The notes under the pieces are model-generated. The model worked only from the letters and a program-made list of their open reading frames with translations. It was not told where the DNA came from and did no database searches. 64,000 nt of DNA from Accumulibacter sp. Its GTDB lineage: Bacteria > Pseudomonadota > Gammaproteobacteria > Burkholderiales > Rhodocyclaceae. The DNA lies in the NCBI RefSeq assembly GCF_023806625.1, contig NZ_JAMTDX010000081.1, positions 33,908-97,907 of the forward strand. Reading direction: 5' to 3'. The translations under genes were made by a program, and so were the position numbers. Shown piece by piece: positions 10,235 to 18,481 of the stretch (its first letter is position 1; each line of letters starts with the position of its first letter).

Positions 10235-11743
10235 ATGATCCTCCGACTGTTTCCGCAGCGCCCCGACCATCCTCTGGCCGATGGCAAGGAATTGAAACGG
10301 ATCCTTGGCGAACTGCATGTCGAGCGGCCGGCCAACGCCATCGAGGAGGTAACCAGCTGGATCGAGTCGCTGCGCCAGGCTCCCGACTTTCGTGTCGATT
10401 TCTATTTGGACGTCCTGCGGCAACTCGACGAGGTCGCTCAGCCCCACCTCCGGCACCTGCTCCGCGACTACTTTCAAGCCCGGATCTCGCCTGTCGAGCG
10501 ACAGCGTCTCTGGACGCTATGCCACGGCTATTGGCGCGAAGCCTCGGCCGGTTACGCGCTGGCCGTCGATGGCGCGCGGCTGGCCCCCGCCGGCAGAGCA
10601 GGCGACGCGCTCCGGGCCCTTCTGCCCATCGCTGCGACACGACTGCAGGGTGCCCGCTGCGCGCGTGTCAAATGGCTGGCCTATCGCCACGAAATGCCCG
10701 ATGAGGATTTCTGGCGTTCGCTCGGGCAGACCTACCTCGCCGCCGAGCAATCGGCCTACTCTGCGAAGCCGACTCCGCTCTACCCCGGGCAGCAGGGCCT
10801 GACCAGTGTTGCCCAGCAGACCGTGTCGGCGGTCGTCTTCAGCATCTCGGCGACCGATCGTCTGCCGCCTCTGCAAGTCGAACTCGCCGATCGGCTGATC
10901 ACCCATTGTCTGCCGGGCTTCGCGCTGCTGCCAGGCTGGCGTCCCGAGTGCGTCTACTGGATCGACACGGCCAGCGGCGTCGCACCCGTACGGCTGGCCG
11001 TGCAACCCGGACCACCCAGGCCAAGCCTCCGCTTCCTCTCCTCGGCACCGGCGTGCGCGGCGCTCGGCGAACTGATCCGGCTGCTCGAGCACGGCGAACT
11101 CCCGCCGGGCATCAATCTCGGCGGGCAATACCCGGCGCGGGTAATCCTTCCGGTTGCCCGTCATCTGGCCGAGTACTGGAACCCGACCCCCCCGCGGCGG
11201 CGCCATCAGCGGCACGCAGTCCGGACGCGGATGGCCGTCATCGTTGGCTTCGAGGCCAGTTACGCGATCTTTTCGGCCAACCCCCCGCGCCCGCCCGACT
11301 ACGCCGGGACTCACTCCTGGGTGGTCGAAAACGTCAGCCTGGGCGGATTCCTGGCCATCCGGGAAGAAATCGGCCCCGACACGATCGGGATCGGTTCCTT
11401 GCTCTGCATGCAGGCCGAGGGCGGCGACAACTGGTTGCTCGGCCGCGTGCAGCGCCTGGTCCGTGCCCCTGGCGGACCGTCGAGAGTCGGTATCCAGGTG
11501 CTCTCGCGGCACGCACAGAGCGTCGAACTCAGGCCGCGACGCAGCGGCTTTGCAGCAGCGCTGCCCGGAATCTGGCTCCGCGAAGCGGTCGAGCGCGGAG
11601 TCCTGCGCATCGTCCTGCCGGCGGACGGCTTCAAGGTCCGCGAGTCGATGGATCTCGGCCTGCCCGAGAGGACTCGCGTGCTGACGCCGCTGGACCTCGA
11701 GTCGACCGGGAGCGATTACGAAATCGGTCGCTTCCGCGAATAG
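10235..11743 (+). CDS. Uncharacterised protein with PilZ-like C-terminal domain
   Basis: This 502-residue soluble protein has an alpha-helical N-terminal two thirds that I do not recognise. Near residues 325-430 lies a beta-rich segment resembling a PilZ domain: an arginine-rich RRRHQRHAVRTR followed by VVENVSLGGFLA, which fits the paired RxxxR and (D/N)xSxxG cyclic-di-GMP binding motifs. A role as a c-di-GMP responsive protein is therefore possible but unproven. It is divergent from thyA and 142 nt from the convergent mog gene. Codon use matches the surrounding core genes. Confidence 0.6.
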   Translation: MILRLFPQRPDHPLADGKELKRILGELHVERPANAIEEVTSWIESLRQAPDFRVDFYLDVLRQLDEVAQPHLRHLLRDYFQARISPVERQRLWTLCHGYWREASAGYALAVDGARLAPAGRAGDALRALLPIAATRLQGARCARVKWLAYRHEMPDEDFWRSLGQTYLAAEQSAYSAKPTPLYPGQQGLTSVAQQTVSAVVFSISATDRLPPLQVELADRLITHCLPGFALLPGWRPECVYWIDTASGVAPVRLAVQPGPPRPSLRFLSSAPACAALGELIRLLEHGELPPGINLGGQYPARVILPVARHLAEYWNPTPPRRRHQRHAVRTRMAVIVGFEASYAIFSANPPRPPDYAGTHSWVVENVSLGGFLAIREEIGPDTIGIGSLLCMQAEGGDNWLLGRVQRLVRAPGGPSRVGIQVLSRHAQSVELRPRRSGFAAALPGIWLREAVERGVLRIVLPADGFKVRESMDLGLPERTRVLTPLDLESTGSDYEIGRFRE

Positions 11744-11884
11744 CCGCCGGCTGCCCATGCGCTCACCGAAACCTCGCTATGTGCCCGTCGGGGAGCCCGA
11801 CGCCTGCGGGCGGAAGACGACAACTGCTCGGCCGTCGCACGGCCGACGGGTTCTGCCGGACCAATCGTCCGACCTCACGCCGGC

Positions 11885-12502
11885 TCAGGACCGGCGAACG
11901 GCGGACGCCGGTCTGAACGACCGGACCACTTCGGCCGCGGTTTCGACGTACGGCCCACCGAGCAGATCGAGGCAGTAAGGTACCGCCGAAAAGATGCCGT
12001 CGACGATCACCGTGCCTTCGGCAGTCCGAACCCCTTCGAGCGTTTCGCGTATCGCCCTGGGCTGACCCGGCAGGTTGAGAATCAGCGCCTTGCCACGCGC
12101 GACCCCGACCTGTCGCGAAAGGATCGCGGTGGGCACGAAATGGCGGCTGATGCGCCTCATTTCTTCGCCAAAACCCGGGAGCACCCGGTCGGCAACCGCA
12201 AGCGTGGCTTCCGGCGTCCGGTCACGCGGCGCCGGACCAGTCCCGCCGGTTGTCAGGACCAGGTGACAGCCCTGCCGATCGACCAGTTCGATCAGCGTCT
12301 CTTCGATCAACGGCTGCTCGTCGGCAATCAGGCGACATTCGCAGCGCCAGGGACTGCTCAACGCGCGGCCGAGCCATTCCTCGAGAACCGGAAGCCCCTG
12401 ATCCGGGTAGCTGCCGCGCGCAGCACGGTCGCTGATCGACACGAGGCCGACCTGCAATTCATTGCTCGGCCCGCCGCTCGTCGTCGTCCTCCCCTGCGTC
12501 AT
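11885..12502 (-). CDS. mog: Molybdopterin adenylyltransferase
   Basis: Mog/MogA activates molybdopterin by adenylation before molybdate insertion. The family motifs are VGLVSISDRAARGSYPDQG at the N-terminus, LTTGGTGPAPRDRTPEAT (substrate loop) and LNLPGQPRAIRETLEG. The product is 205 residues from ATG 12502, but the first 15 residues lack homology and overlap the preceding darP reading frame by 44 nt. An in-frame TTG at 12457, just after the darP stop, is an alternative start. It shares its transcript with darP. Confidence 0.9.
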   Translation of the reverse strand: MTQGRTTTSGGPSNELQVGLVSISDRAARGSYPDQGLPVLEEWLGRALSSPWRCECRLIADEQPLIEETLIELVDRQGCHLVLTTGGTGPAPRDRTPEATLAVADRVLPGFGEEMRRISRHFVPTAILSRQVGVARGKALILNLPGQPRAIRETLEGVRTAEGTVIVDGIFSAVPYCLDLLGGPYVETAAEVVRSFRPASAVRRS

Positions 12503-13001
12503 TGCTCTCGGCGATCCCCCTCAGCGCGCGGAAAAGCTCACGGTAGTTGCGCGGCGGCCTGCCCTCGGCACGCTCGTTCACCGCCGCCCGGCGCAGCGAC
12601 TTGAGCCGCTGCAGATCGGCTCCGGGCCAGGCCTGAGCGATCCGTTGAAGCGCTCGCTCGTCAGCCAGCAAGTCATCGCGCAGCGCTTCGACGCGATGCA
12701 GTTTCGCTTGCTCGTGCCTCGACTCGCCGCGCACGGCAGCCAGTGCCTCGCGGATCGGCTCGGGGTCCACCTCACGCATCAGCCGGCCGATGTACTGCAT
12801 CTGGCGACGCCGGGCATCGTCGTGTCTCGCCAGGCGTCGCGCCTGCCTGATCGCGCCGAGCAGGTCCTCCGGCAGATCGAGCACCTCGAGCCGGTCGTCG
12901 GCGACCTCGACCAGTTGCTCGCCAAGTCGCTGGAGTTCGATCATCGACTTCTTGCGCCTGGTCTTCGACGGCTGAGCGCTTGCCGAATCGGGCGAGGTCA
13001 C
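12459..13001 (-). CDS. darP: DarP/YjgA (DUF615) ribosome biogenesis factor
   Basis: DarP (formerly YjgA) helps assemble the 50S subunit. The product is highly charged and helical, with the DUF615 core SKTRRKKSMIELQRLGEQLV, RRRQMQYIGRLMREVDPEPI and the end ELFRALRGIAES. GTG 13001 is preferred because TTCCTT on the plus strand (AAGGAA at 13011-13016) is a well-placed ribosome site and the resulting 180 residues match the family. Starts at 13064 or 13145 would run into the pmbA promoter or start. Confidence 0.87.
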   Translation of the reverse strand: MTSPDSASAQPSKTRRKKSMIELQRLGEQLVEVADDRLEVLDLPEDLLGAIRQARRLARHDDARRRQMQYIGRLMREVDPEPIREALAAVRGESRHEQAKLHRVEALRDDLLADERALQRIAQAWPGADLQRLKSLRRAAVNERAEGRPPRNYRELFRALRGIAESNDAGEDDDERRAEQ

Positions 13002-13143
13002 CAAACCCAGTTCCTTTCGCTGCCCCGGGGAAACGGCCCATCGCGCGCCCGATACGGTGGCCATCGTCGCGCGCCGGGCGGTATGATAACGCCTTTCTCC
13101 GCCCGGTAGCCGATCGCCACCGGGAAACTCCCCGGTCCTTGCC

Positions 13144-14490
13144 ATGCAATCACGCTTCAGTCACTCCCTCGACCGACTTCGCGATCTCGCCCGCGACGGA
13201 CTCGCGCACGCTGCTGGACAAGGCGCAAGCGGCTGCGAGGTCGACGTCTCGGACGGCTTCGGACAGACCGTGACCGTGCGCCGCGGAGACGTCGAGACGA
13301 TCGAGTACAACCGTGACAAGTCGATTTCGGTGACCATCTATCTCGGCCAGCAGAAAGGCCAGGCGAGCACCTCGGACTTCTCGCCGGCCGCGTTGCGCGA
13401 GACCGTCGAGGCGGCGCTGAACATCGCCCGCTTCACCGCCTCGGACCCCTGTGCGGGTCTGCCGGATGCCGAACTGCTGGCCATCGACGCGAATCTGCGG
13501 CCGTCGCTGGACCTCTATCACCCCTGGTTGCTGTCCGTCGACGAGGCGATCGAGCTGACCCGTCGTTGCGAACAGGCGGCCTTTTCGGCCAGCCCGGAGG
13601 TCACCAACTCCGAAGGAGCCACCGCTTCTCTCCAGGAGGGTCAGTTCGTCTTTGCCAACAGCCTGGGCTTCGTCGGTGGCTACGCCACGTCCCGGCACTA
13701 TCTGTCGTGTTCGGTGATTGCCGGCAAGGACGAGAACATGCAGCGCGACGACTGGTACGCCGTGGCACGCGACGCGCCGGCGCTCGGCTCGCCCGAAGAG
13801 ATCGGTCGAAAGGCCGCCGAGCGAGCGTTGTCGCGGCTCGGTGCCCGCCAACTCAAGACTTGCCGGGTTCCCGTGCTCTTCGAGGCGCCGATCGCCTCTT
13901 CACTCGTCGGCCACTTCGTCCATGCAGCGAGCGGCGGCAGTCTCTACCGCAAGACGTCCTTCCTCACCGACAGCCTGGGCAAGCGCATCTTTTCACGCAA
14001 GGTGAACATCAGCGAGCGCCCACACCTGCCGCGAGCGCTGGCCAGCAGCTATTTCGACAACGACGGTGTGGCAACCGCAGAGCGCGAGGTCGTCGTCGAT
14101 GGCCGGCTCAATGGCTACTTCCTGAGCGTCTACAGCGCCCGCAAGCTGGGCATGCAGACGACTGCCAACTCGGGTGGCTGCCACAACCTGATCGTTCACC
14201 CGGGCCGACGTGACCTCTCCGGCCTGCTCAAGAAGATGGGCCGTGGTCTGCTGGTCACCGAACTGCTCGGCCAGGGGGTCAATTACGTCACCGGAGACTA
14301 TTCGCGCGGAGCCGCCGGATACTGGGTCGAGGGTGGGGAGATTGCCTACCCGGTCGAGGGAATCACCATCGCCGGCAACCTGCGCGACATGTTCCGCAAC
14401 ATCGTCGGCGTCGGCAACGACGTCCTCGTGCGCAGCGCCAGGCAGGTCGGCTCGATCCTCGTCGAAGAAATGAAGGTCGCCGGCAACTGA
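13144..14490 (+). CDS. pmbA: PmbA/TldE metalloprotease subunit
   Basis: PmbA (TldE) pairs with TldD to degrade or mature small proteins and modified peptides. The 448-residue product has the N-terminal dimer domain (RRGDVETIEYNRDKSISVTIY), the central VPVLFEAPIASSLVGHFVHA segment and the glycine-rich C-terminal barrel (NYVTGDYSRGAAGYWVEGGE). The metal-binding HExxxH site belongs to the TldD partner, which is not in this window. It is transcribed divergently from darP, as in many proteobacteria. Confidence 0.95.
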   Translation: MQSRFSHSLDRLRDLARDGLAHAAGQGASGCEVDVSDGFGQTVTVRRGDVETIEYNRDKSISVTIYLGQQKGQASTSDFSPAALRETVEAALNIARFTASDPCAGLPDAELLAIDANLRPSLDLYHPWLLSVDEAIELTRRCEQAAFSASPEVTNSEGATASLQEGQFVFANSLGFVGGYATSRHYLSCSVIAGKDENMQRDDWYAVARDAPALGSPEEIGRKAAERALSRLGARQLKTCRVPVLFEAPIASSLVGHFVHAASGGSLYRKTSFLTDSLGKRIFSRKVNISERPHLPRALASSYFDNDGVATAEREVVVDGRLNGYFLSVYSARKLGMQTTANSGGCHNLIVHPGRRDLSGLLKKMGRGLLVTELLGQGVNYVTGDYSRGAAGYWVEGGEIAYPVEGITIAGNLRDMFRNIVGVGNDVLVRSARQVGSILVEEMKVAGN

Positions 14491-14510
14491 CCTGCCGGGA
14501 CTCGTCGCCC

Positions 14511-14548
14511 GATACCGGGGCAAGACAGCCTGCGCCTGCCCCGGTATC
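14511..14548. terminator. Perfect 12-bp hairpin after pmbA
   Basis: GATACCGGGGCA at 14511-14522 pairs perfectly with TGCCCCGGTATC at 14537-14548 around a 14-nt loop, 21 nt past the pmbA stop. No T-run follows, so it is either an atypical terminator or an mRNA 3'-end stabiliser. Confidence 0.5.
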
Positions 14549-14666
14549 GACCTCGGGAAACCGCCCGGCCCGGGCCGGACAGGCCCGTAACGACCCGCAG
14601 CGCCAGCGCGGCCGGGCGGCCCCTCTGCTCTCCGGCGGCGACTTCCCCGGCGCAGACAAATCCCTG

Positions 14667-14694
14667 TTTCAGCAAAGGCTGCCTTCGCTATAAT
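14667..14694 (+). promoter_or_regulatory. Promoter for TRAP binding-protein gene
   Basis: A perfect TATAAT at 14689-14694 is preceded by TTTCAG at 14667-14672 with 16-nt spacing. It lies 43 nt upstream of the GTG start of the dctP-like gene, which suits a sigma-70 promoter. Confidence 0.6.
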
Positions 14695-14736
14695 CGGCGC
14701 GCTATCCCGTGACAAGAACCTGAAAGGAGACTGATT

Positions 14737-15816
14737 GTGGAAAGACGTTCGTTTCTGAAGAATGCTGGAGTCGGTCTGGCCACCGGCGCGGTGGCGATGC
14801 CGGCGATTGCCCAGAGCGCTCCGACCATCAAGTGGCGTCTGGCTTCGAGCTTTCCGAAAAGCCTGGATACGATCTACGGTGGAGCCGAACACATGGCCAA
14901 ACGAGTCGCCGAGGCCACCGGCGGGAAGTTCCAGATCCAGGTCTTCGCGGGCGGCGAGATCGTTCCCGGACCGGCCGTGTTCGACGCGGTCAAGGACGGC
15001 ACCGTCGAAATGGGCCACACGGTCTCCTACTACTTTTTCGGCAAGGATCCCACCTACGCACTCGAGACAGCCGTTCCGTTCGGAATGACCAACCGCCAGA
15101 TGGACGCCTGGATGCGCTACGGCAACGGCGGCAAACTGCTCGGCGAGTTCTTCGGTCGTTCGAATATCATGCCCATTCCCTGCGGCAACACCGGAACCCA
15201 GATGGGCGGCTGGTATCGCAAGGAGATCAAGACGGTCGCCGACATCAAGGGTCTCAAGATCCGGATCGGCGGATTCGCCGGTGCGGTGCTCAGCAAGCTC
15301 GGTGCGGTGCCGCAGCAGATTCCCGGCGGTGACATCTATCCCGCCCTCGAGAAGGGGACGATCGATGCGGCCGAGTGGATCGGTCCGTACGACGACCAGA
15401 AACTCGGCTTCAACAAGGTTGCCAAGTATTACTACTATCCGGGCTGGTGGGAGGGCGGCCCGCAGGTTTCTGCCTACGTCAATACCAAGAAGTGGGCCGA
15501 ACTGCCCAAGGAGTACCAGGCGATCCTGCTGATCGCCTGCGCCGACGCGCACGTAGACATGATGGCCAAGTACGACGCGAGGAACCCGACGGCGCTCAAG
15601 CAGCTCGTCGGATCGGGAACCCAGCTGAGACAGTTCCCCAAGGAAGTGATGGACGCCTCGTACAAGGCGGCGATGGAACTCTACGCCGAGACGTCGGCCA
15701 AGAACCCCGACTTCAAGAAAGTCTACGACGACTACAAGAAATTCATGGACGACCAGAACCTCTGGTTCCGCGTCGCCGAAGGCAGCTACGCGAACTTCAT
15801 GTACAGCAAGCGGTAG
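14737..15816 (+). CDS. TRAP transporter substrate-binding protein (DctP type)
   Basis: This is the periplasmic receptor of a tripartite ATP-independent transporter. Proteins of this subgroup bind carboxylates such as 2-oxoacids, but the substrate cannot be read from sequence. The 359-residue product has a twin-arginine-like signal (ERRSFLKNAG, then a hydrophobic stretch ending AIAQS), suggesting Tat export. The receptor fold follows, with FAGGEIVPGPAVFDAVKDG, KGLKIRIGGFAG and EWIGPYDDQKLGF. The GTG 14737 start has AAAGGAGA upstream. The membrane subunits lie convergently at 16007-18093 on the other strand. Confidence 0.92.
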   Translation: MERRSFLKNAGVGLATGAVAMPAIAQSAPTIKWRLASSFPKSLDTIYGGAEHMAKRVAEATGGKFQIQVFAGGEIVPGPAVFDAVKDGTVEMGHTVSYYFFGKDPTYALETAVPFGMTNRQMDAWMRYGNGGKLLGEFFGRSNIMPIPCGNTGTQMGGWYRKEIKTVADIKGLKIRIGGFAGAVLSKLGAVPQQIPGGDIYPALEKGTIDAAEWIGPYDDQKLGFNKVAKYYYYPGWWEGGPQVSAYVNTKKWAELPKEYQAILLIACADAHVDMMAKYDARNPTALKQLVGSGTQLRQFPKEVMDASYKAAMELYAETSAKNPDFKKVYDDYKKFMDDQNLWFRVAEGSYANFMYSKR

Positions 15817-15875
15817 CGGTCGCTTCGGGTAGCGGCGGGCCACTGCAGGAGCCCGCCGGAGAAGGCCAGACCGGC

Positions 15876-15905
15876 CGAGAAAGGAGGCGAGGGCCTCCGT
15901 TCTCG
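15876..15905. terminator. Hairpin between convergent TRAP genes
   Basis: An inverted repeat CGAGAA-A-GGAGGC / GCCTCC-G-TTCTCG with a GAGG loop forms a 12-bp stem with one mismatch, midway between the convergent dctP-like and dctM genes. It has no T-run on either strand. A shared terminator is inferred. Confidence 0.45.
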
Positions 15906-16006
15906 CCTTCCGGCTGAGCGCAGCGAGCCGGCTTCCACTCCCCTGGCAGGCACCCGAAACCGTGGGCAGCGGAGCCCGTGCGACGACCCGATCGTCGGCC
16001 TTGCGG

Positions 16007-17506
16007 CTATTTGGCCTGATCCTGCTTCATCGACTCGCGAATCGCCTTGCTCGCCGGGTCTTCCGCGTCGGCCGGCGCCGCCCTGCCCTCGTCGATCCCG
16101 GGCGGTAAGGGCGACGCACCGTAGTCCGAGGTCGGCACGTCGATCTGCACCGAGTCGAGGTCGACCTTGACGTCCTTGTCGAGCCCGATGGTGACCAGTT
16201 CCGGAACGAAGATCAGGATGGCGACCATCAGGATCTGGATGCACACGAAGGGAATCGCCCCCCAGTAGATGTCGCCGGTCTTGACCGACGCTGGGGCGAC
16301 CGAGCGCAGGTAGAAAAGCGCAAAGCCGAACGGCGGATGCATGAACGAGGTCTGCATGTTGACCGCGAGCAGAACGCCGAACCAGATCAGGTCGATGCCG
16401 AGTGCCTGGGCGACCGGGCCGAGCAGCGGGACGACAATGAACGACAACTCGAAAAAGTCGAGAAAGAAGGCGAGCAGGAAGACCAGCACGTTGACCACGA
16501 TGAGGAAGCCGACTTCACCGCCGGGCAGCCCGATGAGCAGATGCTCGACCCACTTGTGCCCGTCCACGCCGTAGAAGGTCAGCGAGAAAACGCGGGCACC
16601 GACGAGGATGAATACGACGAAGGTGGTCAGCTTGGCCGTCGATTCCATCGCCTGCCTGAGCAGGACCCAGCTCAGTCGCCTGCGCCCCACGGCCAGCGCC
16701 AGGGCGCCGGTCGCCCCCATCGCGCCGCCCTCGGTCGGCGTCGCGATGCCCAGGAAGATCGTCCCGAGAACGAGGAAGATCAGGAACAGCGGCGGCACCA
16801 GCGTGGTGCATACACGCATCAGCAGCCGGCCGCCGCGCAACGTTCGCGCTTCAGGCGGCAATGCCGGCGTCCAGCGTGGCCGGAACACCGCCACCAGCGC
16901 GATGTACCCCACGTAGAACATCGTCAGCGTGAAGCCCGGGATGAACGCACCGGCGTACATGTCGCCGACGCTCTTGCCGAGCTGGTCGGCCATGATGATC
17001 AGCACCAGCGAAGGCGGGATGATCTGGGCCAGCGTTCCCGAGGCCGCGATGACCCCAGTGGCGACCCTCGTGTCGTAACCGTAACGGAGCATGATGGGCA
17101 GCGAGATCAGGCCCATCGAGATCACCGAGGCGGCGACGACGCCGGTGGTCGCGGCGAGCAGCGCGCCGACGAAGATCACCGCGATGGCCAGCCCGCCGCG
17201 CAGCGGCCCGAAGAGCTGGCCGATCGTGTCGAGCAGGTCCTCGGCCATTCCGGAGCGCTCGAGGATCAGCCCCATGAAGGTGAAGAAGGGAATCGCCAGC
17301 AGCGTGTCGTTGTTCATGATCCCGAAAATGCGGTCGGGCAGCGCCTGGAACAGCTGCGGGCCGAGCAGGCCGAGCTCGATGCCGATCAGCCCGAAGACGA
17401 TGCCGTTGGCCGCCAGTGCGAACGAGACCGGAAAACCGACGAGCAGGAAGACGACCATCGACGCGAAGATGATCGGGGCCATGTTGGCGATCAGGAAGTC
17501 GCTCAT
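16007..17506 (-). CDS. TRAP transporter large permease subunit (DctM type)
   Basis: This is the sodium-coupled membrane subunit that moves the substrate across the inner membrane. The 499-residue product is almost wholly hydrophobic with about a dozen helices. It has the family segments FPVSFALAANGIVFGL, DTLLAIPFFTFMGLILERSG, ASGTLAQIIPPSLVLIIMAD and FMHPPFGFALFYLRSVAP. A polar tail of about 70 residues is longer than usual. Its ATG overlaps the dctQ stop (ATGA), so the two are co-translated. Confidence 0.94.
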   Translation of the reverse strand: MSDFLIANMAPIIFASMVVFLLVGFPVSFALAANGIVFGLIGIELGLLGPQLFQALPDRIFGIMNNDTLLAIPFFTFMGLILERSGMAEDLLDTIGQLFGPLRGGLAIAVIFVGALLAATTGVVAASVISMGLISLPIMLRYGYDTRVATGVIAASGTLAQIIPPSLVLIIMADQLGKSVGDMYAGAFIPGFTLTMFYVGYIALVAVFRPRWTPALPPEARTLRGGRLLMRVCTTLVPPLFLIFLVLGTIFLGIATPTEGGAMGATGALALAVGRRRLSWVLLRQAMESTAKLTTFVVFILVGARVFSLTFYGVDGHKWVEHLLIGLPGGEVGFLIVVNVLVFLLAFFLDFFELSFIVVPLLGPVAQALGIDLIWFGVLLAVNMQTSFMHPPFGFALFYLRSVAPASVKTGDIYWGAIPFVCIQILMVAILIFVPELVTIGLDKDVKVDLDSVQIDVPTSDYGASPLPPGIDEGRAAPADAEDPASKAIRESMKQDQAK

Positions 17507-18093
17507 CAGAGATCTTCCTTCTGCGCCTTGATGGCCAGCGCCAGTTCTTCCTCGGCAGTCGGCTTGTGGGCCCTTTCGTTCGGGTCGGGGCAGAGACCCT
17601 TGAGGAAACCGATCCTCTTGATCAGTTCGGAGAGCGCCTGGATGACCAGCAGCAGGAAACCCATCGGGACGAGCAAACGGACAGGCCAGACAACCAGTCC
17701 GCCGGCGTTGCTCGACTGCTCATTGTTCACGAAGGCGAGCACGAAGATCGGCCACGACATGACCATCACCGCGACGGCCATCGGCAGGAGGAAGAAGACC
17801 AGCCCGAAGATGTCGATCCGCGCCTGCGCGCGCCGCGAAAGCTTTCCGGAAATGATGTCGATGCGCACGTGTTCGTTGCGCATCAGCGTATAGCCCGAGC
17901 CAAGCAGGAAGATGGCCGAGAACAGGTACCACTGGATCTCGAGGAAAGCGTTCGAGCTGTAGTTGAAGGTATAGCGGACGACCGCATTGGTCGCCCCGAT
18001 CAGCGTGACGATCAGCACGAGCCAGATGATCGCCTTGCCGACGCGCTCGGTCAGCGCGTCGATCAGCCTGGACAGCCTGAGTAATCCATTCAC
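17506..18093 (-). CDS. TRAP transporter small permease subunit (DctQ type)
   Basis: DctQ subunits are four-helix proteins that complex with DctM. The 195-residue product has helices at about residues 20-40, 55-75, 100-125 and 145-165, with NAVVRYTFNYSSNAFLEIQWYL, a typical family stretch, between the first two. GTG 18093 is chosen because GGAGGAGG lies a few bases upstream. The open frame continues to 18315 as unrelated residues. It is followed directly by dctM. Confidence 0.9.
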   Translation of the reverse strand: MNGLLRLSRLIDALTERVGKAIIWLVLIVTLIGATNAVVRYTFNYSSNAFLEIQWYLFSAIFLLGSGYTLMRNEHVRIDIISGKLSRRAQARIDIFGLVFFLLPMAVAVMVMSWPIFVLAFVNNEQSSNAGGLVVWPVRLLVPMGFLLLVIQALSELIKRIGFLKGLCPDPNERAHKPTAEEELALAIKAQKEDL

Positions 18094-18481
18094 TGGACAG
18101 CCTCCTCCATCGACAAGTGTCTCTCCTCCTTGCCCCGGGCGCTTGCGCCTTGCCTCATTACGGGCAATTCCCCGGGGCTGGACCGCCGGACACGATCGCT
18201 CGCACGCCAGTGTCGGAAGCCAAGAATCGATTATGGCACATCTTGACAACCTTCGAGAAAGCTGGCCGGTCGCCCGGCAATTCCCGCCCGGCGGCTCAAA
18301 GTCATCCGGAATCACGGCCTTGCCGCGAATCCAAGGGGCTTCGCGGCGGTCCTGCGACAGTTGGAGCGCGACGCCCGCGCACTGCTTGACCGTCTGCGGC
18401 GTCGCTCCGGCGGCGAGGCTCGGCGTGCGCGCGACATCGGAATAAACTGTGCACCCGCCGCCCCTGTGCCGGAGACACCAA
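18094..18481. other. Divergent intergenic region, no gene seen
   Basis: This 388-nt region separates dctQ (minus) from the DUF294 gene (plus). It should carry promoters for both. A TTGACA-like box (18243-18248, plus) and CATAAT on the minus strand near 18231-18236 are visible, but neither has a properly spaced partner. I find no RNA gene or conserved small ORF in it. Confidence 0.5.

Noticed and set aside
12462-13109. A 215-codon plus-strand frame
   Set aside because: It is opposite darP, which has clear DUF615 motifs and a good ribosome site.
16337-17893. A 518-codon plus-strand frame, and similar ones at 22854-24890 and 28102-29802
   Set aside because: They lie opposite dctM/dctQ, the RND pump and the FAD oxidoreductase. 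They are rich in D, E, H, Q and R, as expected of antisense reading of hydrophobic or GC-rich genes.
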